A DNA stretch of 64,000 nt from Paraburkholderia ultramafica (lineage in GTDB: Bacteria > Pseudomonadota > Gammaproteobacteria > Burkholderiales > Burkholderiaceae): the NCBI RefSeq assembly GCF_902859915.1, contig NZ_CADIKK010000014.1, positions 124,001 to 188,000 on the forward strand, read 5' to 3'. Shown in pieces: positions 44,020-52,196 of this stretch. Under the pieces are notes generated by a model, which did no database searches, had not been told where the DNA came from, and worked only from the letters and a program-made list of their open reading frames with translations. Position 1 is the stretch's first letter; each line of letters opens with the position of its first letter. The position numbers were made by a program, and so were the translations under genes.

Positions 44020-45510
44020 ATGCACGCTTATCCGATTCTCAGTATTGCGATCTGGTTACCGATCCTCGTCGGTCTCCTGGTCCTGGCTATCGGTTCCGAC
44101 CGGAACCCGGCTCCCGCGCGCTGGCTTGCGTTGATCGGCTCGGTCGTCAGCTTCCTCGTGACGATTCCGCTGATCACCAGTTTTGATCCGGGCACGGCCG
44201 ATCTGCAGTTCGTCGAACAGGCGAGCTGGATCGAGCGCTTCCACATTACGTACCACCTCGGTGTCGACGGCATCTCGATGTGGTTCGTCGTGCTGACCGC
44301 ATTGATCACGGTGATCGTCGTGATCTCCGCGTGGGAAGTGATTACGAAGAACGTCGCGCAGTACCTCGCCGCGTTCCTGATCCTGTCGGGCATCATGGTC
44401 GGCGTGTTCAGCGCGGCCGACGGCATGCTGTTCTACGTGTTCTTCGAAGCGACCCTGATCCCGATGTACATCATCATCGGCGTGTGGGGCGGGGCGAACC
44501 GCGTGTACGCGGCTTTCAAGTTCTTCCTCTATACGCTGGCGGGCTCGCTGCTGATGCTGGTCGCGTTGATCTATCTGTACATCGAGACCGGCACGTTCGA
44601 TCTCGCCACGTGGCAGCACGCGCAGATCGCGATGACGCCTCAGGTGCTGCTATTCATAGCGTTCTTCCTGGCCTTCGCCGTGAAGGTGCCGATGTGGCCG
44701 GTGCACACGTGGTTGCCTGACGCTCACGTGGAAGCGCCGACCGGCGGCTCGGTCGTGCTGGCCGCGATCATGCTGAAGCTGGGCGCGTACGGTTTCCTGC
44801 GCTTCTCGCTGCCGATCACGCCGGACGCGAGCCACTTTCTGGCGCCGGTCGTCATCGCGCTGTCGCTGATCGCGGTGATCTACATCGGTCTGGTCGCGAT
44901 GGTGCAGGCCGACATGAAGAAGCTGGTCGCGTATTCGTCGATCGCGCACATGGGTTTCGTCACGCTTGGCTTCTTCATCTTCAGTCAGCTCGGCGCGGAA
45001 GGTGCGATCGTCCAGATGATCTCGCACGGTTTCGTGTCGGGCGCGATGTTCCTGACCATCGGCGTGCTGTACGACCGTATGCACTCGCGTCAGATCGCCG
45101 ATTACGGCGGTGTCGTCAACGTAATGCCGAAGTTCGCGGCGTTCGTGATGCTGTTCGCGATGGCCAATTGCGGCTTGCCGGGCACCTCGGGTTTCGTCGG
45201 CGAGTTCATGGTGATTCTGGCGGCCGTCCAGTACAACTTCTGGATCGCCGGCGGTGCGGCAGTCACGCTGATTCTGGGCGCGGCCTACACGCTGTGGATG
45301 TACAAGCGCGTGTACTTCGGCGCAGTCGTCAACGATCACGTGAAGAGCCTGCTCGACATCAACCGTCGCGAGTTTTTCATGCTGGCAGTGCTCGCCGCAC
45401 TGACGCTTTTCATGGGCCTGTATCCGAAGCCCTTTACCGATGTGATGCACGTATCCGTGGAAAACCTCCTCTCCCACGTTGCGCAATCGAAGCTGCCGTT
45501 GCCTCAGTAA
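44020..45510 (+). CDS. nuoM: NADH-quinone oxidoreductase subunit M
   Basis: A 496-residue antiporter-like subunit with about 14 spans. Proton-path residues lie in FYVFFEATLIPMYIIIG, VKVPMWPVHTWLPDAHVEAP and VAYSSIAHMGFV. It lies 14 bases after nuoL. Confidence 0.97.
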   Translation: MHAYPILSIAIWLPILVGLLVLAIGSDRNPAPARWLALIGSVVSFLVTIPLITSFDPGTADLQFVEQASWIERFHITYHLGVDGISMWFVVLTALITVIVVISAWEVITKNVAQYLAAFLILSGIMVGVFSAADGMLFYVFFEATLIPMYIIIGVWGGANRVYAAFKFFLYTLAGSLLMLVALIYLYIETGTFDLATWQHAQIAMTPQVLLFIAFFLAFAVKVPMWPVHTWLPDAHVEAPTGGSVVLAAIMLKLGAYGFLRFSLPITPDASHFLAPVVIALSLIAVIYIGLVAMVQADMKKLVAYSSIAHMGFVTLGFFIFSQLGAEGAIVQMISHGFVSGAMFLTIGVLYDRMHSRQIADYGGVVNVMPKFAAFVMLFAMANCGLPGTSGFVGEFMVILAAVQYNFWIAGGAAVTLILGAAYTLWMYKRVYFGAVVNDHVKSLLDINRREFFMLAVLAALTLFMGLYPKPFTDVMHVSVENLLSHVAQSKLPLPQ

Positions 45511-45534
45511 CGCCGAGCGGAGGAATTAAAGACC

Positions 45535-47007
45535 ATGCAAAACGCCCCTATGACTGCTCTGTTGCCCGACGCACTGGTGATGTTCGCCGTTGTGATCGCG
45601 TGGCTCAACGACACGTTCGTCGGCCAGGACGGTCGCCGCACCACGTATTTCATCGCATTCTTCTCGACGCTGGTTGCCGGCATCTGGTTTGCGATGAACG
45701 CGTTCGACCCGCAAGTGCACTACTTCTTCGGCCACATGTACGTGGTGGATCCGTTCGCCAACCTGATGAAGGCGGTGGTGTCGCTCGGCTACGCCGTGTC
45801 GATCGTCTATGCGCGCCGTTACCTCGAAGACCGCGGTTTGTTCCGCGGCGACTTCTTCCTGCTGGGCATGTTCTCGTTGCTCGGTCAGCTCGTGATGATC
45901 TCCGGCAACAACTTCCTGACGCTGTATCTCGGTCTGGAATTGATGTCGCTGTCGCTGTACGCCGTGATCGCTTTGCGTCGCGACGAGGCACAGTCGAACG
46001 AAGCCGCGATGAAGTACTACGTGCTCGGCGCGCTGGCTTCCGGCTTCCTGCTGTACGGCATCTCGATGCTGTACGGCGCGACCGGCTCGCTCGACCTGAA
46101 CGAAGTGTTCAAGGCGATCGGCTCGAGCCACTACGATCCGAGCGTGCTGCTGTTCGGCGTGATCTTCATCGTGGCTGGCGTGGCGTTCAAGATGGGTGCG
46201 GTGCCGTTCCACATGTGGGTGCCTGACGTGTATCAGGGCGCGCCGACGGCCATGACGCTGATCGTCGGCGGCGGTCCGAAGGTGGCGGCATTCGCGTGGG
46301 GCCTGCGCTTCCTGGTGATGGGCCTGCTGCCGCTCGCGGTCGAATGGCAGCAGATGCTGGTGATCCTGGCGGCGTTGTCGCTGATCGTCGGCAACATCAC
46401 CGGTATCGTGCAGCGCAACGTCAAGCGTATGCTCGCGTATTCGGCGATCTCGAACATGGGCTTCGTGCTGCTCGGCCTGCTGGCCGGCGTGGTCGACCAG
46501 AAGACCACGGGCGCCGCCAACGCGTACGGCTCGGCGATGTTCTACAGCATCGTCTATCTGATCACGACGCTGGGCACCTTCGGCATCATCATGCTGCTGG
46601 CGCGCCGCGATTTCGAAGCGGACACGCTCGAAGACTTCAAGGGCCTGAATCAACGCAGCCCGGTGTTCGCGTTCGTGATGATGATCATGATGTTCTCGCT
46701 TGCCGGCATTCCACCCGCAGTCGGCTTCTACGCGAAGCTCGCGGTGCTGCAGGCGACCATGAACGCCGGTTTGACCTGGCTCACGGTGCTGGCGGTGATC
46801 ACGTCGCTGTTCGGCGCGTTCTATTACCTGCGTATCGTCAAGCTGATGTACTTCGACGAGCCGCAAGACAAGTCGCAGATCGTGGCCGATACCGGCACGC
46901 GTGCTTTGCTCGCGTTCAACGGTGTTGCCGTGCTGGTGCTCGGTGTCGTTCCGGATCCGCTGTTGCGTGCCTGCCTGCAGGCTATCCAGCACACGCTGCT
47001 GCTCTGA
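45535..47007 (+). CDS. nuoN: NADH-quinone oxidoreductase subunit N
   Basis: A 490-residue antiporter-like subunit. Channel blocks are YLGLELMSLSLYAVIA, FKMGAVPFHMWVPDVYQGAP and LAYSAISNMGFVLLG. GGAGGAATTAAAG precedes the ATG. The stop codon overlaps the DUF2818 start by one base (TGATG), so the following gene is coupled. Confidence 0.96.
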   Translation: MQNAPMTALLPDALVMFAVVIAWLNDTFVGQDGRRTTYFIAFFSTLVAGIWFAMNAFDPQVHYFFGHMYVVDPFANLMKAVVSLGYAVSIVYARRYLEDRGLFRGDFFLLGMFSLLGQLVMISGNNFLTLYLGLELMSLSLYAVIALRRDEAQSNEAAMKYYVLGALASGFLLYGISMLYGATGSLDLNEVFKAIGSSHYDPSVLLFGVIFIVAGVAFKMGAVPFHMWVPDVYQGAPTAMTLIVGGGPKVAAFAWGLRFLVMGLLPLAVEWQQMLVILAALSLIVGNITGIVQRNVKRMLAYSAISNMGFVLLGLLAGVVDQKTTGAANAYGSAMFYSIVYLITTLGTFGIIMLLARRDFEADTLEDFKGLNQRSPVFAFVMMIMMFSLAGIPPAVGFYAKLAVLQATMNAGLTWLTVLAVITSLFGAFYYLRIVKLMYFDEPQDKSQIVADTGTRALLAFNGVAVLVLGVVPDPLLRACLQAIQHTLLL

Positions 47008-47303
47008 TGTCGGCTGCGGGTTGGTTTATCGTGTTGTTGGCGCTGGTCGGCGCCAACCTGCCGTTCCTGAATCAGCGCCTCTTCGCCGCCGTGCCGTTGA
47101 AAGCGGCGAAGAAGAGCGCGTGGATCCGCATCGCCGAATTGATCGTGCTGTACTTCGTGGTCGGCGCGCTCGGTTTTCTGCTTGAAGCGCGAGCAGGGAA
47201 CCGCTTCGACCAGGGCTGGCAGTTCTATGCAATCACGTTCGCGTTGTTCGTCGTGTTCGCATTCCCCGGCTTTACCTTCCAGTATCTCGTCAAACGTCGC
47301 TGA
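47007..47303 (+). CDS. DUF2818 family membrane protein
   Basis: A 98-residue protein with three hydrophobic segments (about 5-22, 40-58 and 72-92). Conserved features are GANLPFLNQRLFA near the N terminus and FPGFTFQYLVKRR at the end. The ATG overlaps the nuoN stop by one base, so it is translated with complex I. Its function is not known to me. The position suggests an assembly or accessory membrane factor of complex I, but this is inference. Confidence 0.88.
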   Translation: MSAAGWFIVLLALVGANLPFLNQRLFAAVPLKAAKKSAWIRIAELIVLYFVVGALGFLLEARAGNRFDQGWQFYAITFALFVVFAFPGFTFQYLVKRR

Positions 47304-47346
47304 CGGCGTCTCGCCGTCGCGCACCAAGCTGTTCCGAGGTCCGCAT

Positions 47347-47931
47347 ATGGCTGAACTTCCCGATCACGCCGCCGCACTTGCCGAAACCTGTGTCGACAGC
47401 AAGACGGTCCATCAAGGCCCGTTTCTGACGCTCAAGTGCGACACCGTCCGCCTGCCGGACGGCAAGCACGCGACCCGCGAATACGTTCAGCATCCGGGCG
47501 CCGTGATGGTGATTCCTTTATTCGATGACGGCCGCGTGCTGCTGGAAAGCCAGTATCGCTATCCGATGGGCAAGGTCATGGTCGAGTATCCGGCCGGCAA
47601 GCTCGATCCGAACGAGGACGCGTTGTCCTGCGCGGTACGCGAGCTGCGGGAGGAAACCGGCTATACGGCGCGTGAGTACGTTTACCTGACGCAGATCCAC
47701 CCGATCATTTCCTACTCCACCGAGTTCATCGATATTTATATCGCGCGCGGTCTGACGGCGGGTGAGCGCAATCTCGACGACGGCGAGTTCCTCGAACTCT
47801 TCACCGCGACCGTGGCGGAGATGTCCGAGTGGGTGCGCACCGGCAAGATCACCGACGTGAAGACGATCATCGGCACGTTCTGGCTGGAGAAGGTGTTGTC
47901 GGGCGCGTGGCCGATGGCGGCGCCGGAATAA
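47347..47931 (+). CDS. Nudix hydrolase (ADP-ribose pyrophosphatase-like)
   Basis: A 194-residue hydrolase of nucleoside diphosphates linked to another moiety. The Nudix box is complete at residues 84-106: GKLDPNE then AVRELREETGY. Upstream QYRYPMGKVMVEYPAGK matches the ADP-ribose/NADH-type subfamily. It lies 43 bases after DUF2818 and before a strong terminator, at the end of the nuo transcript. It may act on ADP-ribose or other NAD breakdown products. Confidence 0.9.
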   Translation: MAELPDHAAALAETCVDSKTVHQGPFLTLKCDTVRLPDGKHATREYVQHPGAVMVIPLFDDGRVLLESQYRYPMGKVMVEYPAGKLDPNEDALSCAVRELREETGYTAREYVYLTQIHPIISYSTEFIDIYIARGLTAGERNLDDGEFLELFTATVAEMSEWVRTGKITDVKTIIGTFWLEKVLSGAWPMAAPE

Positions 47932-47988
47932 CGCTGGTGGGCGGGATGCGCGTGTGGCGCGCATCGGATTGAGTTTAAAGTCTTTGAG

Positions 47989-48022
47989 AAGCCCCTGTCG
48001 GTCTATGACCGGCAGGGGCTTT
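47989..48022 (+). terminator. Rho-independent terminator ending the nuo-Nudix operon
   Basis: AAGCCCCTGTCGGTC (47989-48003) pairs with GACCGGCAGGGGCTT (48007-48021) with one wobble and a 3-base loop, followed by TTT. Between here and 48213 I see no gene, only AT-richer sequence with repeated GGAT words near 48185-48205. Confidence 0.85.
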
Positions 48023-48213
48023 GCCATTGTTGGACGGGATATCGGGCAAGTGCCTTTCCCCGCGTCTGAAAAAAGCTGCCTTTTTCCTATGCCATCCGGC
48101 CGTCTCGTCGCGCGGCTGTCGTAACGCTAGTATGGATCTTCGACTATGGCGTTGGTCATTCCATTTGTCTTGGATAACGAACGATATGGATGGATCTGGA
48201 TGGGATTGAATTC

Positions 48214-48253
48214 GGTGAAAGTTTGGTTGTCACTTGACAACCAAACTTTCACC
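48214..48253. promoter_or_regulatory. Perfect 18-bp inverted repeat: probable operator of the HicA-like module
   Basis: GGTGAAAGTTTGGTTGTC (48214-48231) and GACAACCAAACTTTCACC (48236-48253) are exact reverse complements around ACTT. The repeat covers the -35 box and most of the spacer of the module promoter. It is therefore probably a DNA operator bound by the HTH partner, not an RNA hairpin. Confidence 0.8.
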
Positions 48254-48262
48254 CGCTAAATT
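48234..48262 (+). promoter_or_regulatory. Sigma-70 promoter of the HicA-like module
   Basis: TTGACA (48234-48239), exactly 17 bases, TAAATT (48257-48262). The predicted start near 48269 lies inside or after the GGAGGG ribosome site (48263-48268) and only about five bases from the ATG. The first gene would then be read from an almost leaderless mRNA. Confidence 0.65.
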
Positions 48263-48273
48263 GGAGGGTGTCG

Positions 48274-48519
48274 ATGGTCCGAGGAAGCCACTCTAAGAAA
48301 GAGATCGAGGCCGCATTGGCCTATGCCGAGAAAAACGGCTGGCGCGTTCAGAGCGGTGGCAAAGGTCACGCGTGGGGAAAAATTTACTGTCCTTACAACG
48401 ACGCGGAGTGTCGTTGCGGAGAGTTCTGCATATCGAGCATCTGGAGTACGCCGAAGAACCCCGGCAACCACGCAAAGCACTTGCGCCGCATCGTCGACAA
48501 CTGTACGGCTCGTCGGTAG
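48274..48519 (+). CDS. HicA-like small cysteine-rich protein (candidate toxin)
   Basis: An 81-residue protein. Predicted order is helix (8-22), strand (23-28), strand (33-39), strand (51-57), helix (65-77), the alpha-beta-beta-beta-alpha plan of HicA mRNA interferases. GGKGHAW places H32 where HicA has its catalytic histidine. Unlike ordinary HicA (about 60 residues) it has an insert between strands with four cysteines (C39, C46, C48, C52), possibly a metal or redox site, plus C77. GGAGG precedes the ATG. It is followed 55 bases later by the HTH gene and probably cotranscribed. The toxin role is inferred from fold and pairing. Confidence 0.72.
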   Translation: MVRGSHSKKEIEAALAYAEKNGWRVQSGGKGHAWGKIYCPYNDAECRCGEFCISSIWSTPKNPGNHAKHLRRIVDNCTARR

Positions 48520-48536
48520 TAGTACGTTTGTTTAAT

Positions 48537-48550
48537 GGCGAAAGTTTAGG
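48537..48550 (+). promoter_or_regulatory. Half-operator-like sequence between the two module genes
   Basis: GGCGAAAGTTTAGG resembles the left operator arm GGTGAAAGTTTGG, with one substitution and one inserted A. It lies 25-38 bases before the start codon of the HTH gene. It may be a second binding site; chance is possible. Confidence 0.35.
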
Positions 48551-48574
48551 GCTGAATGAAGGCAGGAGAAACGT

Positions 48575-49099
48575 ATGGAATATGTGTTCACCTTGAAGTA
48601 CCGGCTCGCTGTGGGGGATTGCGATTCCGACGAGATCGTCGAGCGCCTGGGCGAAGCAGGGTGCGACGACGCCACCGTGGGCGTGGGGCAACCCGGCCGC
48701 ATCGCGCTGCTTTTTTCTCGCGAAGCTGCGTCCGCGTTCGAGGCACTGGTCAGCGCACTCAAAGACGTCAAACAAGCGGTGCCGTCCGCGCGCCTTGTCG
48801 AAGCGGGTCCCGATTTCGTCGGCCTCACCGACGTTGCCGAGGTTGCCGGCGTGTCGCGGCAGAACATGCGCAAGCTGATGCTGAGCCACTCAATCGACTT
48901 CCCGCCGCCGGTCCACGAGGGCAGTGCATCGGTGTGGCATCTGGCGGACATTCTTGATTGGCTGACCGAGCGCGGTGGATATGTCATCAAGGCAGACGTG
49001 GCGGATGTCGCAAAATCGGCGAAACAGATCAACCTTGCCAAGGAAGTGCGAGAACTCGAGCCACGGCTTAACCGCGAGCTCGCAAGTCTCGTGGCATAG
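48575..49099 (+). CDS. HTH DNA-binding protein with ferredoxin-like N-terminal domain (candidate antitoxin)
   Basis: A 174-residue protein. Residues 1-76 read as strand-helix-strand-strand-helix-strand (EYVFTLKYRLA, SDEIVERLGEAG, DATVGVG, RIALLFS, ALVSALKDVKQA, ARLVEA), a ferredoxin-like plan. Residues 80-130 are a MerR/excisionase-type winged HTH (FVGLTDVAEVAGVSRQNMRK, then VWHLADILDWL). The basic, helical C terminus (135-172) may neutralise the partner. It is not HicB: no HicB RNase H-like sequence is visible. GGAG precedes the ATG. By pairing and the operator palindrome it is the likely repressor and antitoxin of the HicA-like protein; unproven. Confidence 0.72.
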   Translation: MEYVFTLKYRLAVGDCDSDEIVERLGEAGCDDATVGVGQPGRIALLFSREAASAFEALVSALKDVKQAVPSARLVEAGPDFVGLTDVAEVAGVSRQNMRKLMLSHSIDFPPPVHEGSASVWHLADILDWLTERGGYVIKADVADVAKSAKQINLAKEVRELEPRLNRELASLVA

Positions 49100-49291
49100 A
49101 AGGAAGCCTGGTAGTGGCCAGCGCGCAGGCGGCGGGCTCGATGCAGTCTGCAAACCCGTTGAATTTCGGGGCGGGTGCCGTTCACGCGCCGGGTCGCCTT
49201 CGGCAGCCCTTTGCGCAAAGCGTTAAAATCGCCCACCGCGTCCGATTTGTTAGCGACGCTTGATGTCGACGCGTCGCCCGGAAAAATTTGC

Positions 49292-49328
49292 GAACGACCG
49301 TTCACAAAATTACGTTTTGCGCTAAACT
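49292..49328 (+). promoter_or_regulatory. Promoter of the DUF1178-acyl-CoA dehydrogenase genes with TetR-type operator
   Basis: TTCACA (49301-49306), 16 bases, TAAACT (49323-49328), about 22 bases before the DUF1178 ATG. GAACGACCGTTC (49292-49303), a dyad with 5-base arms, overlaps the -35 box. It shares 10 of 12 bases with the sequence at the TetR promoter near 8.4 kb. Confidence 0.5.
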
Positions 49329-49350
49329 GGCACGCAAGCCCTGATTCCAT

Positions 49351-49776
49351 ATGAAGGTCCTCGATTTACAGTGTCCGCATGGCCATCGGTTCGAAGGCTG
49401 GTTCGCTTCGGCTGATGACTTCGAATCGCAGCAGTCCCGCAAGCTCGTCGAATGTCCGATCTGCGGCGCGACCGAAGTGAGCCGTTTGCCGTCGGCACCG
49501 CGCCTGAATCTGTCGGGCGCGACCGACACGAAGGTGCCGGCGGGCGCAGGCGAAACGCAGGCGCGTGTCATGCGTGCGTTGCGCGAGGTACTGGAAAAGA
49601 CCGAGAACGTGGGCGACCGCTTCGCCGAGGAAGCGCGGCGCATTCACTACAACGAAGCGCCCGCACGCAATATTCGCGGTGTCACGACACCGGAAGATGC
49701 GCGTGCCTTGGTCGAAGAAGGCATCGAAGTGATGCCGCTGCCGGTCCCGGCTGCCTTGAAGGAAACGCTGCAATAG
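49351..49776 (+). CDS. DUF1178 family protein
   Basis: A 141-residue cytoplasmic protein. The N-terminal zinc-ribbon-like part has two cysteine pairs (the cysteine of LQCPHGHRFEGWF, then CPICG), and the conserved tail includes EARRIHYNEAPARNIRG and EEGIEVMPLP. DUF1178 has no assigned function. It is 48 bases upstream of the acyl-CoA dehydrogenase pair and could share their promoter. Confidence 0.9.
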   Translation: MKVLDLQCPHGHRFEGWFASADDFESQQSRKLVECPICGATEVSRLPSAPRLNLSGATDTKVPAGAGETQARVMRALREVLEKTENVGDRFAEEARRIHYNEAPARNIRGVTTPEDARALVEEGIEVMPLPVPAALKETLQ

Positions 49777-49824
49777 TGCGGTGGCTCCCTGGCGGCGGGT
49801 GGTTGCGGCCAGGAGACACGACGC

Positions 49825-51021
49825 ATGAATCTGGACTATTCCCCCGCTGACGACGCATTCCGCGCCGACATCCGCGCCTGGCTCGAAGCGAACCTGCCTC
49901 GCGAGCTAAGCGACAAGGTACTCAATCACAAGCGTCTTGACCGCGAAGACTTCGCAAGCTGGCACAAGCTGCTCGGCACGCGCGGCTGGTCAGCGATCGC
50001 GTGGCCGCGGGAATATGGCGGCCCGGGCTGGGACGCGACCCAACGGCACATCTGGGAAGAAGAGTGCGCGCGTATCGGCGCGCCGTCCGTGCTGCCTTTC
50101 GGTGTTTCGATGGTGGCGCCGGTGCTGATGAAATACGGCAACGACGCGCAGAAGCGCCATTATTTGCCGCGTATTCTCGACGGCACGGACTGGTGGTGCC
50201 AAGGCTACTCCGAGCCGGGCTCCGGTTCCGATCTGGCGTCGTTGCGCACACGCGCCGAGCGCGTTGGCGACCACTACGTGGTCAACGGCCAGAAAACCTG
50301 GACCACGCTGGGCCAGTACGCCGACATGATGTTCTGCCTCGTGCGCACCGACAGCGGCGCGAAGAAGCAGGAGGGCATCTCTTTCCTGCTGATCGACATG
50401 AAAACGCCGGGCATCACCGTGCGGCCGATCATCACGCTCGACGAAGATCACGAAGTCAACGAAGTATTTTTTGAAGACGTGAAAGTCCCGGTCGAGAATC
50501 TGGTCGGTGAAGAGAATCGCGGCTGGACTTACGCAAAGTATCTGCTCGGCCACGAGCGCACGGGCATCGCGCGTGTCGGTCACTCGAAGCGCGAACTCGT
50601 ATTCCTGAAGCGCCTTGCGCTGAATCAGAAAAAGAACGGCAAATCGCTGCTGCAGGATCCGGTTTTCGCCGCGAAAGTGGCGAGCCTGGAGATCGAATTG
50701 ATGGCGCTCGAAGTTACCGTGCAACGCGTGGTCGCCAATGAGACTGGCGGACGTGGGCCGGGGCCCGAGGCGTCGATGCTGAAAATCAAGGGCACAGAAA
50801 TACAGCAGGCGCTGACCGAACTGATGTTCGAAGCCGTTGGGCCGCTCGCCGCACCGTTCGACGTGCCGTTCCTCGAAGGCGAACGCGAGCACAGCCTGGC
50901 CGGCGGCGACGATGCCGCGCCGCTGGCCGCGTACTACTTCAACTTCCGCAAGACGTCGATTTACGGCGGCTCGAACGAAATTCAAAAGAACATCATCGCG
51001 CAGATGATTCTCGGACTTTGA
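49825..51021 (+). CDS. Acyl-CoA dehydrogenase family protein (first of a pair)
   Basis: A 398-residue flavoenzyme. The FAD-binding middle domain has YSEPGSGSDLASLRTRA and NGQKTWTTLGQYADMM. The C-terminal helical domain ends with SIYGGSNEIQKNI. The position that holds the catalytic glutamate of short- and medium-chain enzymes (Y-E-G) is glycine here, as in many FadE-type proteins. A second acyl-CoA dehydrogenase gene follows after ten bases. Such adjacent pairs often form alpha2-beta2 enzymes acting on unusual, cyclic or steroid-like acyl-CoAs. Substrate unknown. Confidence 0.9.
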   Translation: MNLDYSPADDAFRADIRAWLEANLPRELSDKVLNHKRLDREDFASWHKLLGTRGWSAIAWPREYGGPGWDATQRHIWEEECARIGAPSVLPFGVSMVAPVLMKYGNDAQKRHYLPRILDGTDWWCQGYSEPGSGSDLASLRTRAERVGDHYVVNGQKTWTTLGQYADMMFCLVRTDSGAKKQEGISFLLIDMKTPGITVRPIITLDEDHEVNEVFFEDVKVPVENLVGEENRGWTYAKYLLGHERTGIARVGHSKRELVFLKRLALNQKKNGKSLLQDPVFAAKVASLEIELMALEVTVQRVVANETGGRGPGPEASMLKIKGTEIQQALTELMFEAVGPLAAPFDVPFLEGEREHSLAGGDDAAPLAAYYFNFRKTSIYGGSNEIQKNIIAQMILGL

Positions 51022-51031
51022 GGAGCGGCGC

Positions 51032-52159
51032 ATGGACTTCACTTTCAACGACGAACAACAGCAATTCGCCGACGCGCTGCGCCGCTATCTGGACAAGAGC
51101 TACGGGTTCGAAGCGCGCCAGGCGATCGTGCGCTCGGCATCCGGCGTGTCGGATACGCATTGGGCAGCCTTCACCGAACTGGGCCTGACCGCGTTGCCGG
51201 TGCCGGAAGCCCAGGGCGGCTTCAACGGCGGTCCGATCGATATGCTGGTGGTCATGCAGGAGCTCGGCCGTGCGCTGGTCGTCGAGCCCTATTGGGCGAC
51301 TGCGGTCGGTATCGAGGCGCTGCGTCTCGCTGGCATGGGCCAAGGCGAAGACGCATCGTTGCTCGAACGCGCCGCTCAGGGCGAGATCAAGCTGGCCGTG
51401 GCGTTCCACGAACCGCACGCCCGCTACGACCTGTTTGAGATCGAGACAACCGCGAGCGGCCAGGGCGAGCAGCAGGCACTCACCGGCGCGAAGTCGGTTG
51501 TGCTGCACGGCGCACAAGCGGATGCGTGGATCGTGCCGGCCCGCCAGCACGGTGAGATCGCGCTCTTTGTCGTGGCGCGCGACGCGGCCGGCGTCAAGGT
51601 CACGGATTACCGCACGATCGACGGCCAACGCGCCGCGACGCTCGAGTTCAACGGCACGCCTGCGCGCCGGCTCGCCGGCAAACACGCCGGCGCGGCGGCG
51701 CTCGAACACATCGCGGATTACGGTACGTTGCTGCTGTGCGCGGAGGCGGTCGGCGCGCTCGACGCGCTGAACCTCGCCACGGTCGACTACACCAAAACGC
51801 GTCAGCAGTTTGGCCAGCCGATCGCGCGCTTCCAGGCGTTGCAGCACCGCATGGTCGAAATGCTGATCCACGCGGAGCAGGCGCGTTCGATCACCTATCT
51901 GGCCGCCGTGCGCTACACCAGCGAAGACGCCGACGAGCGTCGCCGTGCGGTCTCCGCCGCGAAGGTCCGGGTCGGTCAGGCCGCGCGTTTCGTCGGTCAG
52001 CAGGCGGTTCAGTTGCACGGCGGCATGGGCGTCACGAACGAAGTAGCCGCGGCGCATCTGTTCAAACGCCTCGCGATCATCGAAACCACACTGGGCGATG
52101 TCGATCACCATCTCGCGCGGTTCGCCGCGCTGCCCGGCTTTGTCACTGCCGAAGCCTGA
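51032..52159 (+). CDS. Acyl-CoA dehydrogenase family protein (second of a pair)
   Basis: A 375-residue protein of the same fold but more divergent. The FAD-domain signatures are weak. QLHGGMGVTNEVAAAHLFKR replaces the usual C-terminal glutamate motif. This fits the non-catalytic or half-site subunit of a heterotetramer with the preceding gene product. GAGGAG precedes the ATG. It is followed 37 bases later by two MaoC genes. Confidence 0.88.
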   Translation: MDFTFNDEQQQFADALRRYLDKSYGFEARQAIVRSASGVSDTHWAAFTELGLTALPVPEAQGGFNGGPIDMLVVMQELGRALVVEPYWATAVGIEALRLAGMGQGEDASLLERAAQGEIKLAVAFHEPHARYDLFEIETTASGQGEQQALTGAKSVVLHGAQADAWIVPARQHGEIALFVVARDAAGVKVTDYRTIDGQRAATLEFNGTPARRLAGKHAGAAALEHIADYGTLLLCAEAVGALDALNLATVDYTKTRQQFGQPIARFQALQHRMVEMLIHAEQARSITYLAAVRYTSEDADERRRAVSAAKVRVGQAARFVGQQAVQLHGGMGVTNEVAAAHLFKRLAIIETTLGDVDHHLARFAALPGFVTAEA

Positions 52160-52196
52160 TCGGGCCGCCCAACCGGATAAAGAGGAGGTGCGACTC

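Noticed and set aside
48575..49099. HicB as the identity of the second gene of the module
   Set aside because: The N-terminal half lacks HicB sequence and reads as a ferredoxin-like fold, and the HTH is MerR/excisionase-like.
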